Assembly (NCBI GenBank): GCA_949987565.1
Contig: OX465113.1
Span: 5,943,551 to 6,007,550, forward strand
DNA: 64,000 nucleotides
DNA from: Luidia sarsii
Taxonomy: Eukaryota; Echinodermata; Asteroidea; Paxillosida; Luidiidae
Direction: 5' to 3'
Below, piece after piece: positions 24,664-36,663 of this stretch (position 1 is its first letter; every line of letters begins with the position of its first letter). The notes below the pieces were generated by a model, which was not told where the DNA came from, did no database searches, and saw nothing but the letters and a program-made list of their open reading frames with translations. Made by a program: the position numbers and the translations under genes.

Positions 24664-26417
24664 AAAATAACCAGAAATGACAATTAGGATATCAATACCA
24701 CGACTCCTGATGGTCTCTCACACTCGAACTCAATTCTATTCTCTTTCAATCCAATTTCTGTTTTTTCACTTTTAATGCAATTATTGATTTCTTTCTTTTC
24801 TGAGGGGGGAGGTTGAAACCCCGCGCCTCCCCTATATCAAGAGAAAACTCCAGTGACGAGCACTGAACCGCGCCCTTGTGAAACTGCAGCCCTTGACAAT
24901 AATTGATGGCACACAATACGGGACCGTATTCTTACCTATAGGCCTAGCCTTCACGCCCGGACTCGCACTATTTCCCCCAAGGCCTGACCACCATCCGTCG
25001 CTATACATGCATGGCCGTGGCTCCGTCGTCATCCCCACTCCGTGATGTGACCGCAACCAAAATACAGCAATACAGAATCTTTCCCCTTTGAACAATTTCT
25101 TCCCTTTCTTAACTATGCCCAGCCTTGCGATGATTGATCAGTATTTGTGTTAAATCGGATCCGATTTACAAGCCAAACAGCGACGAGAAAGGATGAATTG
25201 GCTGGCTATTAAAACAGCCCGGCAACTTGGAACGACTATAGGCCAGCTAGTTTTTGATTGATGTCGCGGCCCATTGGTAGACTTTGGAGAGAGTCGACAA
25301 AAGACTGGCAACATATTCAGCTATTGATCAGGAGCACGCAGGCCTTTCAATATGCTGCTCAAACTACTGGAATTGAACCGAGGCAGGGAACTTACATGAG
25401 TTGCTTCATGTGTACTCTCTCACCCTGTGGAATCAGAGCATTTGGGTATACAACATTACGTCTGTATACACTTCCCCCATCTCCTGCAGCTCTTATCCTG
25501 TCTCCTTGTTGTCTGCAGCCATTTCCAGCCGACCATCCATTTTTTTTTTACTCCTACTAGCCCCCGAAGGGAAAAGAAGACAAATCAGGAGTGTTTTCGT
25601 CATCATGTAGTGAACTGCATTGAATGCATAGCTGAATGTCAGTATGATCAGCGCATTGAAGCCAACACCTAACCATGTTGTGGAGTATAAGCCTGGAATA
25701 TTGAATCCATAGAAAACAAACAAAACAAAAGCACCAGCAAGCTGTAAACAATTTACACTTGCTCGTTATTTTCAGTTTTCGTCTTTGTATGCACGGTAGA
25801 TAGCAGCCTACTGTCACCTGATTAAGTTTCTGCTCCAGATATGCACTTCCTAGTGGCGATCAAAAGAAAATACAGCAAATGAAATAGGTGCAGGTAGGTG
25901 GAAGACCGATGGCTCTTCATTCATCATTACTAACAATCAAGAACAGCAAATGGCCAAGCTGATAATGTTAGTATGGGGGCACCACGCCAAATCGATTGTT
26001 GAGTACCAATTAACAGAAGAATGTCCTTGTCAGATTTCAACACATCCCAGTTATGGTCTTCGGCCCCTCCCTCGTCGCGTTCTCTTGGCACTCGTGGCGT
26101 GCTTCTCTCCGAAATGTCAACCAGGGATTGATTACACTCATTTTCGAAGAATGTTTTAATGTCACCTTCATCCATAGGTCGTCCAAACTGCACGCAAGTC
26201 AGTGAGTAAATACGTGTCATTTGAATCTCTGTCAAAATGTCGACTTGGTGCAGCCTGCTTTCAGCAAATAAACGATGAATGATGATGTTGAGCCAATAAA
26301 TAATTGCTTACTCAATTGATGGAATTAATATACTCATTCAAGCCTGAGTTGGTTTAGACATGCTTTAATCAACAATCGTTCATTTACTATGCATTCCGAC
26401 GGCATACCAACACCATG
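24664..26417. other. Intergenic DNA
   Basis: No gene recognised. A TAGGCCTA palindrome lies near 24,938. Short frames around 25,250-25,820 show no recognisable domain. Confidence 0.55.
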
Positions 26418-26780
26418 ATTAAATAATATTTCATCAACAGGCAACTGAAATATTATTTAATGTGAAACAGCAGACGGAGAAAGTAGTTGAAACAGGCGAC
26501 ACGACCTGTTGATGAAATCAACAGGCAAGATATCTGGCTCGAACACTAGGAATCAATCATTGATATACTACGATCATTAAGGGGTCGTTCATTCGGTTTC
26601 CATTAAGCCAATGAACAAAGAATGATGATATAAGAATGGGAAAGCATGCCGTCATTATGAATCCCAGATACCCTCTGCTGACATTACCTCTGTTGTTGTG
26701 TTGATGCGCCATATCTTTGCTCCGCGCGACCTATAGGTCGTGTCGCCTGTTTCAACTACTTTCTCCGTCTTCTGTTTCAC
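26418..26780. repeat. Nested inverted-repeat (foldback) block
   Basis: A perfect 16-bp inverted repeat lies at 26,418-26,433 / 26,446-26,461. 'tttcatcaacagg' (26,429-26,441) pairs with 'cctgttgatgaaa' (26,505-26,517), which also forms its own hairpin with 'atcaacagg' (26,517-26,525). The 46-bp arm 26,462-26,507 is repeated in inverse with one mismatch at 26,735-26,780. Several stem-loops are therefore mutually exclusive. It may be a foldback transposon or a rearranged duplication. No coding content. Confidence 0.85.
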
Positions 26781-27269
26781 GTGTTTGAGTGTAGCCAGCG
26801 CACCTGGCCTGAGCCGGTCTACCGTGGCAACCAGAGAGATGCAGCCGACATCAGATCCTCGCTGGCCCGCCAATCGGGCGGGGAAACTCGACTCGACGCA
26901 GGCGACCATGTTGGCATCGTTTTCGTCTCCGTCTTGGCCCGGACCCCTATCTTGGCTGTCACCCTGGTCCCTTCGAAAGGATGTCATAGAGGCCTAGCCA
27001 AATTGAGACGCCTTTAACTGGCTGGGAAGGGCGACCCTATATTGATCGAAGACACGGCTGGCTGTTCTACCACCACCCCTACTTGCTGGGTTATTTGCAA
27101 GCGAACGCAGTTACTGCATGCGTGATATTCTTTTCATTATAGGATATCTTTTGTTATACCATTTCAAACCTTGAAGCTAGTGAACCAAAAAACTTTTAAA
27201 AAAAATCCAAAACGGACATTGATCGACCAGTTGATTATTTTTCCAGTGTCGGAAATTTTTTTAACTCAT
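26781..27269. other. Intergenic DNA
   Basis: Moderately GC-rich to about 27,010, then AT-rich. The 110-codon minus frame at 26,655-26,987 overlaps the foldback arm and has no recognisable domain. Confidence 0.5.
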
Positions 27270-27531
27270 TTAAAGGGATAACACAACATTGGTCGAGGTC
27301 AAAGAATAGCATCCATACAATGTCTGATCCAACATATACCTGAAATAGCACACCTGTGAAAATGTTCAACTCAATCCGCCAACCGAGTCTCGAGATAATA
27401 GTAAAAACCGCTTCATTTGTTTCGCAAAAATGCAGCATCCAACGTATTGTTCCGAAAAATTGTTTAGGTGAGAGGTAAACGAACATTTATGTTTTTCGCT
27501 CTTACCAATGTTGTGTATTGGTGTTCTAAGG
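27270..27531 (-). mobile_element. Family B MITE, copy 1, TTAA-flanked at left
   Basis: A 13-bp perfect inverted pair, acacaacattggt at 27,281-27,293 and accaatgttgtgt at 27,504-27,516, with TTAA just outside the left end. The interior ('atagcat...acaatgtctgatccaac', 'agcacacctgtgaaaat', 'ccaaccgagtctcgaga') is the reverse complement of the interior of the copy at 56,174-56,524. TTAA flanks are typical of piggyBac-type elements (inference). Non-autonomous. Confidence 0.75.
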
Positions 27532-28534
27532 CCATGTTCTTGCAAACAAAACCATATTTAATCGGGATGATGCGTTGGTGGTGGATTTCAAAAGTGCCGT
27601 GCTTGATTCAGTTTTCTCTATTTGGAGTCTGCGTTTGTCGGCACAGACGCGGCACAGCGATCCAATAGCTCAATCAGTTACAGTTATTTATTGGCTTGCC
27701 AACAACACAATACATCGTTTTACTTTTGTCTGGCAAGATGGGCGGGAATGGGAGCAAGCGACTGGGAATGGCCAATTTAAAGTTCATGTGTTGGCGCCTC
27801 ACAAGCGCTTTCTAGTTGCCGCAGAGTGGGTTGCTGTGAAAGTGGTCACAAAGCATAGAACAAGTGCTATTTGACTGTGTAGTATAAGGCTGGGAGATAC
27901 GGCAAATAGCTACAGGCTGCATTCTTCGCAGCCACTGATGCGCTTAGCTTTCCATTGTACAATTTAATTTCATACTTCTTGGTTTTTTTGTTGGCGTTGT
28001 ATAGGTGTAATAGTAACCCGAACAGCCCACAATACCCGGCAGACAGATGTTCGGGTCGGCTAACATTTCAATTTTGCTTTAACGGGCTATGCCCGACTAT
28101 CAAATGTTAACAAACAACAAATCAAATCGACCAAAGCAAGCAATTTCGCGGATGTGAAATGTTATATACTGTATTCATTACCCCCTACTTTTTGCCCGCT
28201 GTTGATTTACCAACCAATAATATGAATCTTAAAATGTCAACATTTATTGGACCGAATCAGCGAACCCATTATAGACATGTGGGGCTGTATGTAGATGTCC
28301 TTAGTAGTCCCGCAGCAACCACATCTGGACAAGCATTGGTGCGGGATCTTGTTTTCCCACAGTGAACCCACTTTATTGTTCAAAATAATCAGGATTGTAA
28401 GCGTGCAAAGGACAGGACACGAAAGTGAGCCACATTGAAAACGACCGCTCTCAATTACGTTGGCGTAGAGCCAAGTGGATCGCGATGTTATAGCAATGAT
28501 CTTAAAGTAAGCCAATGTCAAAATCACGGGTCAA
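27532..28534. other. Intergenic DNA
   Basis: No gene or RNA recognised. The short frames lack domains. Confidence 0.55.
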
Positions 28535-28775
28535 TTTCACAGAGCCGCTTAAACATCAAACTTTGCTTAAGCACAAAAAGTCACGATTCATAGATCACCG
28601 TGCCAACCCAAATCTCACCTTTGTTCCATGCTTAGTAAAGACTAGCGGAATATAAGCCAAACGCAATTGACATCACATCGCAAAGTGGTTTGAAATCATG
28701 TTTATTATACACGAGGAAGACTGTTCATGCTTAGCAGACTTTCACGCTTACGCGCCCCGATGAAATGGCCCAGTA
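28535..28775. mobile_element. Degenerate short repeat element, echinoderm-like
   Basis: Begins 'aatttcacagagccgcttaa', contains 'ttgcttaagcacaaaaag' and 'gttccatgcttag', and ends 'tgcttagcagactttca...cgatgaaat', with weakly inverted ends. It resembles a repeat I recall from echinoderm and hemichordate genomes. That resemblance is from memory and unverified. A fragment recurs near 23,798. Confidence 0.45.
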
Positions 28776-30392
28776 GTCACACGAGGAGCCACTGTGGAAG
28801 TGCATTCTGATTGGCTCCCCGCAAAAAAAGGGCCGCTGTATAACGTGTTTATCGAAGTCCTTTGTAGGATTTTAGAGAAAGTTGTTGCAATATTGTGTCC
28901 ATGATTTACATCGGTATAAGGGAGCAATTAACCAGGATTTGCCAAATCCAGCGTGTTCGAGTTTCGGAGTTGGAAAGCAAAGCGGCACGGTGGAGGTTAA
29001 AACATGTGGCACTCCACCACGCCGTGTGTTCAGCGATGCGTAAACGGCCAAGTTATTGTCAATTCAGATAATTATGTCACAAGTCTACAGGACCCTGTCC
29101 TCAAGACTGAGGGACTACATAGAGCACTGTCAACTTTAGGTTACTAATGAAAAGTATCCTAAGCATGATCACACCAGGCATGTTATCCATCATCGGCCAA
29201 AATAACGATCGGCTGATAACAAAAATGAAGATCCCACTTTTTTTCGCTTCAATCAAAACTCCAAACGATCTCAACTTACTCGGCGGCCACTGCACGGCAG
29301 CGGAATTACAAGTATGTTTATATGCACAACTTGCAATCAGCCATCACGCACCCTACAAAATGCTTCATGAAAATGAGCAACAAGTTGACAGTGGCACGGG
29401 TACAAAAGTGTCCGGACGAATTGCATTGTTGAATTCCAATTTCAATAATGTAAACAGCTGGAAGTTATCAAAAAGAAAGGCAGCCGGATGTCTGACAAAA
29501 GGTATCCTGTCACGACGCGATGGAGGCAGATTATGTTGGAGCAAGAAAAAAAAATCTCAACATCAGCGTGGCCTCCGTGGATATTTCATTAGTTTACTTG
29601 GGTGAACCCTTGCACGGGCTCGTTTCCTTTAAATGTGAGCAGGGTTTGGTCGCCTTGCAACGCGTGTCTACATTACACGGTTCAAGACTTCACCGTGGCT
29701 AATAAATAGACACAATGTACCGTTGTAGTTGTAAACGTGGAGCACTTACTGTTTGCTGACAATATTGAATGGAACGACGAGCGGTCCTCAAGGCCGCGTG
29801 GCGTTTATACCTTCTTACTATACTACAGCAGCGGCTAGGAGACCACACTCTAGCGAAATGGTGTGTATGTATAAAAACATCCGCAGCTATTGTACAAAGA
29901 CGTTTTGTGAACACATTCATCAGTACAGGTAATTGCATAGCCTATAATGACTACTAGGCCTATGAACTGGCTGTAGGAGCGATATTTGTCTTCTAAGTGG
30001 AGACTCCAGGAGACGCGGGAACTCAATTTGTGATACGCCATTGAACAGTAGAGCAGTTCGACCTCCTAAACTTAACGGAGCAAACTCGATAATAGCACGG
30101 ACATTGGCAGACGAAGGCAGACGAGCACGAATGGAACACAAAGACAAGCAGTTAGACATTAAGCGGCCAATTCAAGTCATGCATGCAAGGCCAATGCACA
30201 GGGACATACAAAGATAAACAAAGATATCAAATAAACTCGTACAAAACAGCGACAAATACATGAATAAAGAATGCAAAATAAACCTGTAATCAACCTTCTT
30301 ATCGATGTGAATCAGGCAAAGATACAGATCATGCAAGATTTTGCCTTCGTAATGTCTCGTTAGACTGTCAAACGGAGCTTGTTTACAGTAAT
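28776..30392. other. Intergenic DNA
   Basis: The 152-codon plus frame at 29,147-29,605 has no recognisable domain, no coding neighbour and ordinary non-coding composition. I do not call it a gene. A TAGGCCTA palindrome lies near 29,956. Confidence 0.5.
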
Positions 30393-30452
30393 AAAGACTC
30401 GAACCCGAGTCACTAAGTTGGACTGCACACCTTGCGAACTTGAAAACCGAGT
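30393..30452 (-). repeat. tRNA-like fragment, distal
   Basis: On the minus strand 'ctcggttttcaagtt' is followed about 35 bases later by 'actcgggttcgagtc', close to the B-box consensus GGTTCGANTCC. It parallels the better tRNA-like unit just upstream on the same strand, suggesting a tRNA-derived SINE with two tRNA-related parts. Degenerate. Confidence 0.35.
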
Positions 30453-30575
30453 CTGTATTTGGTATGCATTAAAATAATGTGCCTATTATTTGAAAATAAA
30501 AATGGATCGCATAAACTAGTTACATTTGATAACCGTGATTCAATGAGAGTTTGCCCGATGCCTGATGAAAGATTT

Positions 30576-30656
30576 GGGCAGCCCATGTGGGATTCGAACA
30601 CGCGACTCCCGCTTTCTAGTGCAGAAAAAAACCACTTGACCACCGAGCTGGTCGGA
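30576..30656 (-). repeat. tRNA-derived SINE head or tRNA pseudogene
   Basis: On the minus strand 'cagctcggtggtcaagtgg' resembles a tRNA D-arm/A-box, and 'gtgttcgaatccca' matches the T-arm/B-box. A possible anticodon stem TTTTC/GAAAG encloses the 7-base loop TGCACTA. U33 is absent and the acceptor arm does not pair well, so it is not a functional tRNA. Pol III-type promoter boxes fit a SINE head. Confidence 0.5.
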
Positions 30657-33600
30657 GTCGTGTTTCGGATTCGAATAACGTATAGGATAACCGTGTTAGA
30701 TAAGTTGAGACACGCTCTATGACTACAAAAACACTTCTACTCACTGCAAAAAAACGTTCGCAAAAACCACCAATGGTAAATTGGCATTTAAAGGGTATTC
30801 CTCCCCGTGCGATGAAGATTGGGCACAAGACACTTGAGGCATTGGATCTCAATACGGAATAGATGGGTACCCACAAGCCATCTGAGACAATGGCACCGAG
30901 ACAAAAGAGCCAAGTTCCCGTATGTAGGCTATACAAACATGCGTGGGCAAGTTGCCCAACCAAATTGTGTTCTGCGCACGAAGGTATGTCACTGATCCGT
31001 GACGTGGAAGGTATATAGATGCGAGGGTTTTTTCAGTGCATGCGCAAGATGGCCGCTGGCAGCGTCACTGTCATCTGAAAAATATGCAGTGCACAACGTC
31101 CAATCTAGTTGCTATGGAGATCAGGAGATGAGACGAAAGATAAGACAAACGACCCTCATCCATCAAGAAGAAAGCTGACAATGTATAGGCCCTACCACTT
31201 CAGAAGCTTTGTATGGCAGAAATGCTAGGCGAGCCTGTGGGGCGGGGAAGCCGTACTGTAACAAAACTGTACATCGGGCATAAACAAGTCTGTTCTAAAA
31301 CCGGTTAAAAGTACGTAAGCGAAGTAAGTCCGCGTGATTGCCATCAATTCTCGGTTCATCATGAGACATCATATCTTTTGTTCTACTGTGCAATTTTGAC
31401 TGGTTTATATTAAGCGCTGTGTTATTTAGAATCTTTTGCTTTGATTGGGGCCTATCACCATTGATGGCCACAATAGTTACATGTTCCCCTTACGGACGAT
31501 ACAAAAACCACATCTTGCAGTAATAATACATAAGGCTGGTAAGAGGAAATCGTTTGTTATCGATTGATTCGCATAACCTACACGAAATGAAGCTGGAGGC
31601 AGATGTATTGATCTGCAGTGAGGACGACATGTAACTGCAACTATCATATCCTATCATATCCTCGTGAGGATGACTGATGCCACACTATGAGGGCGCTGTT
31701 TGTCTGTCATTTCAAGCCACTTGTTTGAGGCATTACGGTAAATCTGACCATGGATTTCATTAGTCTGTGGGTTACATACCATGTTTTTTGTAAAATCGGA
31801 GTTAATCATAGGGCTCAAAATAGCCAAAATTGAAATGAAAATGTTTAATGACAGGCAATTATGGTTCATCCGAACCTGTATTTTGTTTCATTTTAAAGGA
31901 TAAAAGGGACTGGTCCATGGTATTAGGCCAAATGAATGCACGAACATATGCTTTCCATTTTGTGTTCACTGCAAGCTTCACATGGCTAATTATTGCAGCT
32001 GAGTGGCGGGTACATTCAACAAGATAGCCTTGCACTGGCAGAGATAGCACTGGGTGCGTGGGCCAGTTAAGTCAGGAATATGATTGGACTGATATGCAGG
32101 CCTGCATGTCCGTTGCTACCGATATTTCGGATTATCCCACCACCCCCTCCTACTGACCTTGAGGAGGCCACCAACAGCTTCGTGTCATCGTATGAATTGA
32201 CCGATTTGTTGGCGCGAATAAGTAGTGTTGAAAAAACAACATCATTGGCTGTCCCGCCAGGAAAAGTACATTCAGTCGCTGATGAAATTAGGAGAGGGGA
32301 GAAGCTAGCCGTTCGCCCCGCGTTTTTTACCCACGATAGCATTTCCCTTCCCCGGATTGTGTCAGGCCCCAACTCAAGCGTGTAAATCTCCGGTTTATTC
32401 CGGCCCCCTTATCCACTCAAGACAGGTGAATTTCCAGATTGCAGGGCCACCTGTCCCTTAACAAAAACCTCTATAAAATAAACACCTTCAGTAAAAACAC
32501 AAAGTTGGGAATTTGTGGCGTATAATGCGAACGTCTGTCAGCCGTAATTACAGCTAGAATACACAGGAGAAGGAGTGACACCATGTGTTAGTACCTTGCC
32601 ACTTACACGCCTGACTGACACCAAGGTGCACGTGACATTGAAATGCTGTGTCATAGCTGGTAGTTGCTCCGTGTACATTTTGTGTATTTCTATTATGTGT
32701 TGTGTTGTGTTGCATATAAAGTGCTAGTCTGAAGAAAAAAATAGCAAGGGAGTAAGGTCACTGTGGGGAGAATCGAGAAAAGTAGGCCAAGCCGTTTCGG
32801 CGTAAGGTTGAAGGGGCCATCGTTAAAATCAGTGGCCTCACACCTGTATGCAGCCCACTACAAAGGGTACCAAAGGTGCTGTGGGCAATAGCTTGCCACA
32901 CTTTATTGTTTTCACAATAATCTTCGCGTTTCAATTTTCTTACAGTGTTGACTCACTTCAAATTCACGCTCGCATGCTTGCTGTGCAATAAGCCTGCACT
33001 GCCCCTTGCCTTTTCCATTTATTTATTTATTTATTTATTCAAAATTAGATTCTGGTCAAGGCGAACACTAAGTGAGACAACGAGGCGAATTGAGCCGAAG
33101 GTGAATAGGTTCAGTGGAGACACGGAGCGCTGAGAAATACCAAAGCTGTTATGATAAAAATTTCACCCGTTTCACGCTTCGCTGCTTGTATTTTACTTAC
33201 TTATTTATACGGTTTACATTGAGTGACCTGTCGCTGTGCACAAACATCGGCTTGATTGCACGCTCACTGTGCCTTGGCCTACTTATTACGTGGATGCTCT
33301 ATTTTCGTGGGGGTCTGCATGTAGAGCTGAGGTAGTGGCGTGTGGTTGTGTTGTATTTATGTAGCCAGCATAGACAATGTGTGTGCATGGGGACTTGTTT
33401 AGTGTGAGCATAGAGGGACTCCAATGCCCAATATTCAGCTTCATAAATCGCTGAAATGACCAAGATACATGTGGGCCGAGCTTCGGCCGAGTTACATGTC
33501 ATTACCTCAAACGGTCAAATGTGATCCTTTTCCCCTTCACCTCCCTGCTAACGCTTAGTTGTGTGCTCGGCCCTTAGGGTTTTTTTCTGAGCTGCACATG

Positions 33601-36355
33601 TACTTTCCCTGTACGGGCTGGCACGTCATGTAAAGAAAACCCTTAAAAGCATATTCACCTATTAGATATGCATATGAACATCAATGTGTTGGCAATGCTG
33701 CGCCGGGCTACGCTTAATCTATGTTACGTTTATTTTAACGGGATAATTTAATAATAAATCAAAATGGCTGTAATAACGCAGAGTGGGCCGAGTCTCGTCT
33801 GTGCGGAGACTGTATAGGATCACGAACTGCACGACACTTACGGTACGCAGGCGATTGACGGCCATTTCTACGTGCATATGGATACGACTTATAACACTAA
33901 TCACGTTCTGCAATTGTGAATTAATCAGCGGGTTGGTTTTGAAAAAAGGCAGCTCAATTTTCCAATTTGTTACGGTCCACCTGCAGCAGATGAAATCCAC
34001 CTTATGTTGCTTTAGTCTTTAATTATTTCTGGTGACAGTACAATCTTGTCATTATTGTTTTTCATCCGTTAGCTATAGGCTAATGTATGAATTGGATTTT
34101 TTTCACAACAGTTGTTTGAATTCAACCTTGGGTTTGATTGCGTGACTTACTATTTAATATCTGACCCAATTAAATGCTACCTTAATTCCATCTTGAATGA
34201 TTTTTCGAGATTTTGAATGAATTAATTGATGAATAATTTATTAATTATGCAGAGACTTAGGTCTACAATGATCGCGTTATTTGTTATTTTAAAGCACTAA
34301 CGTTTTATGCCAATGTTTTACAAACATTGTTTTATTTTCTTAAAGAATGTGCGAATTCTAGGTCGGTTATTTTTCATAATTTTTTCTTCTGTTGTTGTCT
34401 ATATAATGATTATAACAGATTTGTTAATTTATCATTAATTGAAACGCGTTTCATGTGGCAACGGTAAAAAAGACCGGTGCCTTATTTAAGATGCGCACTG
34501 GAAGAATGTGATCATCATTATACTGTTAAACTTCGTCTACAAGAATTAGTAATAGCGCTCTCTTCACAAAGTCTGTATGTCGACTAAGCATTGGTGTGAA
34601 TTGAATTATATATTCACATAAGCCTTAGACTGGAATAATAAAAAAAAAAAAACGTTTTCACGGTTGGTGGACATGGTGCTGGGGTTAATGTCCAGATTCC
34701 CGATGATTCTGAAAGAGCTCGCATTTCCAAATCGGTAACGGTAAAATCAAGGATAGCTAAAGGGGCTGTGACGTCAGCTTAATTAAGGCAATAGGGTATC
34801 TATAGACAAACCCTGATGGCATTATAGTGCATTGCCCGAGACGCGCAGGTAGACACGCACGTGCACCTTACGGAACATTTCTATGAATAGTTAGTGAGTC
34901 AGACAGACAACAGACTTTAATACCATTATACATAAGTGACAAAAACTGCCTCTTTACATCCCATATATACAATTAAAAAGATGGCCCATTGATAGATTAC
35001 TTTATGCGTGGCATTAGGAATAGATTTGTGTATGTAATTTTTGTCAACGTAAAAATCCAAGGTTGCCGATAGACTGGTTAATTCATGACAACAGACGATG
35101 AATTAGAAATGTAAAACGTTCCTGAATAGTATATAATAATTAAAATTATGCAATGAACACACCAGGGGTAAAATGAAGGGTACGTGTACGTCTACGGAAT
35201 AATGACATACCTGCACTTAGAGACAGTCTCTTTGCAAAATAAAAGGGTCAAAGGATGTCGCCTTCTGCCCGACGTGGTAAAAGTGCATTTGAATGCAATA
35301 TTAATTTGAACATGTAAGCCGGACGTATAAAGGCCTCTATGTTGAGATCGCCACTGTTATAGCGAGGTGTTGAGCAAACGCACACTACTTCATTGTAAGG
35401 TAATTCAATCATTTTGCGTGCGGGTTGTGTGCGTAATTCGGCCCAGCGGGTCACGCTGTTGCACCCGTTAAGTCGTTACCTCGCGCCCCACCAGGACACG
35501 TCATAACCAATTTGGCCCTCTGCATTTCGCCGTGGACGCAATAGTCTGTTTTTAGACAAAGCAGACGAACGCAGAGGAGAGTAATGTCCAATGGTTTGTC
35601 CCTTGTAAATTACGCACTGCAACTCGAAGTTGAAACATCTCAGATAACGATAAAAACAATATATTGCCTTTCTTTAACACTAGGCTATCTAAAAGATAAC
35701 AAACATCTTATAGAGTTGCTTATACAAGGATCTGTAAATTAGGAGTTGGCAATAGAACTAGCCAATCCAAGTAAGCGAACACCCAGTGAACAGATATTAT
35801 GATTAAATTCACATTGGCGCTGCTTGAGATTGTAACCTCTGGCTTCTAGTGCTTTAGACACGTGTGGTACCGAGAAAGACTATGGAGACTGATGGTCCGG
35901 CACAAGTACAACGCAGTGCAGTGGAAATGCAATTCTTCCTGCTATAAGTATAACGCTTGAGATAAAACAAATACCAACAAGGTGAATATGCATGGAATAT
36001 GGAAAGACCGTTAGGCCAGGTGTGACTACCCGTCCTCGTGTTCTTATGTATAACAGCGGCACTACAACATTCAACACCTGTACACAGCTTGCCTGCATGA
36101 TAGCTGACTTCCAGCTCAAGGGTAGGCCTATATGTACCCATCCAGACAAACACATAGTCCCTAATTGTTTATTACATTGTGACGTTCCTGACATACTAAG
36201 TGTGGGAAATATATTTTAATCTAACTAATTCGTATGCCATAAACACCACATGCCGCAAACCCCGTCATTAGGCCTACACGTAGGAATCACAAAATGGAAT
36301 GAGCATGATTTCTCATTAATAAGAAACAATGGCCGATAGATTGTGTCACTAATTT
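30657..36355. other. Intergenic DNA, about 5.7 kb
   Basis: No gene recognised. Small features are an ATTT run (33,018-33,038) and an AT-rich part at about 34,080-34,660 with several TAAT/ATTA cores. The 101-codon plus frame at 32,080-32,385 has no recognisable domain. Confidence 0.5.
34140..34260. promoter_or_regulatory. Candidate regulatory stretch, ATTA-rich
   Basis: Contains 'caattaaatg', 'gaattaattgatg', 'aataatttattaattatg' and related homeodomain-type cores in about 120 bases. AT content alone may explain them. The entry is weak and rests only on motif density near a developmental gene. Confidence 0.15.
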
Positions 36356-36663
36356 AATTAATCATTTTATTTTATTTTATCACATTTTCTTTCATTCAAT
36401 TTAATTTTATTTGATTATATTTCATTTACTTTATTTTATTTATTTATTTTACTTTACTTTATTTACTTTATGTTTTCATTTCATTTATTTTTATTTCATT
36501 TCATTTCATTTTATTCATTATATTTCATTTCATTTACTGTTTATTTATTATTATTCTATTTTTATTATTTTTATTTTATTTCATTTTTTCATATATTTTT
36601 GTTTGAATATTTAAATTGTTCATTTATTTATTATCATTTTTATTTATTTATTTATTTCATCAA
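36356..36663 (+). repeat. TTTAT/TTTCAT-rich low-complexity tract
   Basis: About 300 bases of drifting TTTTA, TTTCA and ATTT units. The strand bias (T much greater than A) is strong. The Phe/Tyr/Ile/Leu-rich frames through it are artefacts. Confidence 0.9.

Noticed and set aside
25356..25392. tRNA-like B-box (minus strand, CTCGGTTCAATTCC)
   Set aside because: A good B-box match, but no A-box or cloverleaf could be found at the right spacing.
26655..26987. 110-codon minus-strand frame next to the foldback block
   Set aside because: Its end lies inside the 46-bp inverted arm, and the rest has no recognisable domain.
29147..29605. 152-codon plus-strand frame
   Set aside because: No recognisable domain, no supporting neighbouring exon, and length within chance for this much DNA.
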